Source of the DNA: Dysgonomonas sp. 521 | GTDB taxonomy: Bacteria > Bacteroidota > Bacteroidia > Bacteroidales > Dysgonomonadaceae | DNA length: 64,000 bases | Direction of reading: 5' to 3' | NCBI RefSeq assembly: GCF_010501055.1 | Contig: NZ_QVMO01000021.1 | Location: forward strand, 1-64,000 | The notes under the pieces: model-generated | What the model was told of the DNA's origin: nothing | What the model saw: the letters and a program-made list of their open reading frames with translations, nothing else | Databases searched by the model: none | Program-made: the position numbers and the translations under genes | Shown: positions 63,039 to 64,000 of the stretch, piece by piece | How positions within the stretch are numbered: position 1 is the stretch's first letter | Layout: each line of letters starts with the position of its first letter

Positions 63039-63878
63039 ATGAAGATCGTATACACAACTTTACTACTTACTATTGTTATCATTGCGTCATCATGTAAATC
63101 CCATGACCAAGCTCTTGCTGATTTTTATCGTAATGCTAATAGTCAGATGAAGAAAGAAAACGTTCTGGTTCATTCAGATACGAAATGGAGCGACGGAATG
63201 CCGCAGGGAAGCGATGCAAGAGGGATTAACTATTCTGCAGAATCAGCTTATATGGCTCAGGTTAAATCCAAGTACGAGCATTATAAGGTAAATTATGATG
63301 ATTCGGAATACGCTAACGGAGATGTTTATGTAGAAGCTGCAAAACGCAGGCAGGCAATGGTTGATCAGGCAAACAAGAATTGTCCTGATTGTCAGAAGAA
63401 AGCGAGTGCTGCTGCAACAACCGGTTCGCCAGCTTCGCCAACAACGCAACCGGCCAGTACGGCAGTCTCTGCATTTAATACGCCACAAGCACAGGATGCA
63501 ACAGGAGGAAAAAAAACACCTGACTTTTTTGCTCACCTGCTTGACGCAGACAGAAAACTGATAAGGACAGAAGGTGTTTCTTATCTTAATGCTGATGATA
63601 AGGCTAAGCTCAGGAGATATAATGTTATTATTGCCGCCCTATCAAAATATGAAGGTGTTGAGCGACTACAAAAGGCGTTCAGGAATAAAGAAACATTATA
63701 TGTAGTACGAAATGACATCGGTCTGTATTATGTTATCATCGGCAGCTATGATACCGAAGATCAGGCAGCAGAAAAAATAAGAGCAATAGAAAGTCAATAC
63801 ACCAGACAATATACTACTGCTCAGTTGCTAAAGACATATGGAATTCCATTGACGGATTTATGGATTCTGAGAAAGTAG
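63039..63878 (+). CDS. SPOR-domain lipoprotein, larger paralog
   Basis: The 279-aa product has a lipobox (IASSC, Cys19) and a helical N-terminal region (about 25-115) containing [21 protein letters not shown] Pro/Thr/Ala-rich linker (about 120-155) leads to a C-terminal SPOR domain (about 193-278: [48 protein letters not shown]). The domain is clearly related to that of the gene upstream, but the N-terminal half is unique. The CPDC pair in the stalk could form a disulfide. Probable role: peptidoglycan binding from the outer membrane. Confidence 0.87.
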   Translation: MKIVYTTLLLTIVIIASSCKSHDQALADFYRNANSQMKKENVLVHSDTKWSDGMPQGSDARGINYSAESAYMAQVKSKYEHYKVNYDDSEYANGDVYVEAAKRRQAMVDQANKNCPDCQKKASAAATTGSPASPTTQPASTAVSAFNTPQAQDATGGKKTPDFFAHLLDADRKLIRTEGVSYLNADDKAKLRRYNVIIAALSKYEGVERLQKAFRNKETLYVVRNDIGLYYVIIGSYDTEDQAAEKIRAIESQYTRQYTTAQLLKTYGIPLTDLWILRK

Positions 63879-63903
63879 TATAAACAAAAGATATTTGATT
63901 AGA

Positions 63904-64000
63904 ATGAAAGTAAAGTTCTTGGGAACAGGAACATCAACAGGAGTCCCTGAGATTGGTTGCAAATGTGAGGTATGTACCTCAAACGATATAAAAGACAGAC
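63904..64000 (+). CDS. Metallo-beta-lactamase-fold hydrolase, N-terminal part (cut by window edge)
   Basis: The visible 32 codons read [19 protein letters not shown], then KCEVCTS. A short strand, the GTGTSTGVP turn and a CxCxVC-like cluster are typical of PhnP-like and related MBL-fold phosphodiesterases. The zinc-binding HxHxDH motif lies outside the window. It starts 25 bp after the SPOR gene and may be co-transcribed with it. Confidence 0.7.
   Translation, partial: MKVKFLGTGTSTGVPEIGCKCEVCTSNDIKDR

Overview
The window looks like a chromosomal segment from a Bacteroidales bacterium. Evidence: TAnnTTTG (-7) promoter boxes without Shine-Dalgarno sequences, a SusC/SusD pair, a hybrid two-component system, signal-peptidase-II lipoproteins, and long intergenic regions full of palindromic repeats. 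The gene content would suit a plant-fibre degrader such as Dysgonomonas, but the genus is an inference.

Layout. (1) 1-8.99 kb: the 5' end of a group IIC intron at the left edge, just past a terminator; a small leftward unit encoding a 36-aa peptide, a small membrane protein and an ECF sigma factor; a secreted protein, a YgiD-type dioxygenase, an AsmA-like protein and a secreted protein with an internal duplication. A family of ~190-bp MITE-like elements with 3-bp target duplications is scattered here. (2) 9.1-18.4 kb: aspartate ammonia-lyase, an EF-G paralog lacking the catalytic histidine, and a bifunctional PutA-type enzyme. Oppositely oriented arrays of a ~307-bp multi-hairpin repeat flank this segment. 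(3) 18.4-22.9 kb: two tandem, nearly identical FISUMP-domain secreted proteins, then a gene-poor stretch with orphan promoters, a pair of palindromes with compensatory changes, and a three-fragment remnant of an ABC-2 permease gene. (4) 22.98-30.04 kb: a leftward xylose operon in the order NUDIX-type regulator, xylulokinase, GH30, xylose isomerase, xylose transporter. (5) 30.6-59.9 kb: a complete xyloglucan utilization locus. Leftward genes are GH31 (PA14-bearing), SusC, SusD, two surface glycan-binding lipoproteins, GH5 (two BACON domains) and GH2; rightward genes are HTCS, GH3, GH31, GH95 and GH43. (6) 59.9-64 kb: more hairpin repeats, seryl-tRNA synthetase, two SPOR-domain lipoproteins and the start of a metallo-beta-lactamase-fold gene.

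How the genes fit together. The GH5 enzyme is expected to cut xyloglucan at the cell surface. SusC/SusD and the glycan-binding lipoproteins would capture and import the oligosaccharides. GH95 (fucose), GH2 (galactose), GH43 (arabinose), two GH31 enzymes (alpha-xylose) and GH3 (beta-glucose) would strip them in the periplasm, with the HTCS sensing an intermediate. The released xylose would feed the adjacent xyl operon. The aspartase, PutA and EF-G2-like genes suggest a carbon-limitation or amino-acid-fermentation module. The most unusual material is non-coding: several repeat families whose ends, target duplications and compensatory changes can be read directly from the sequence.
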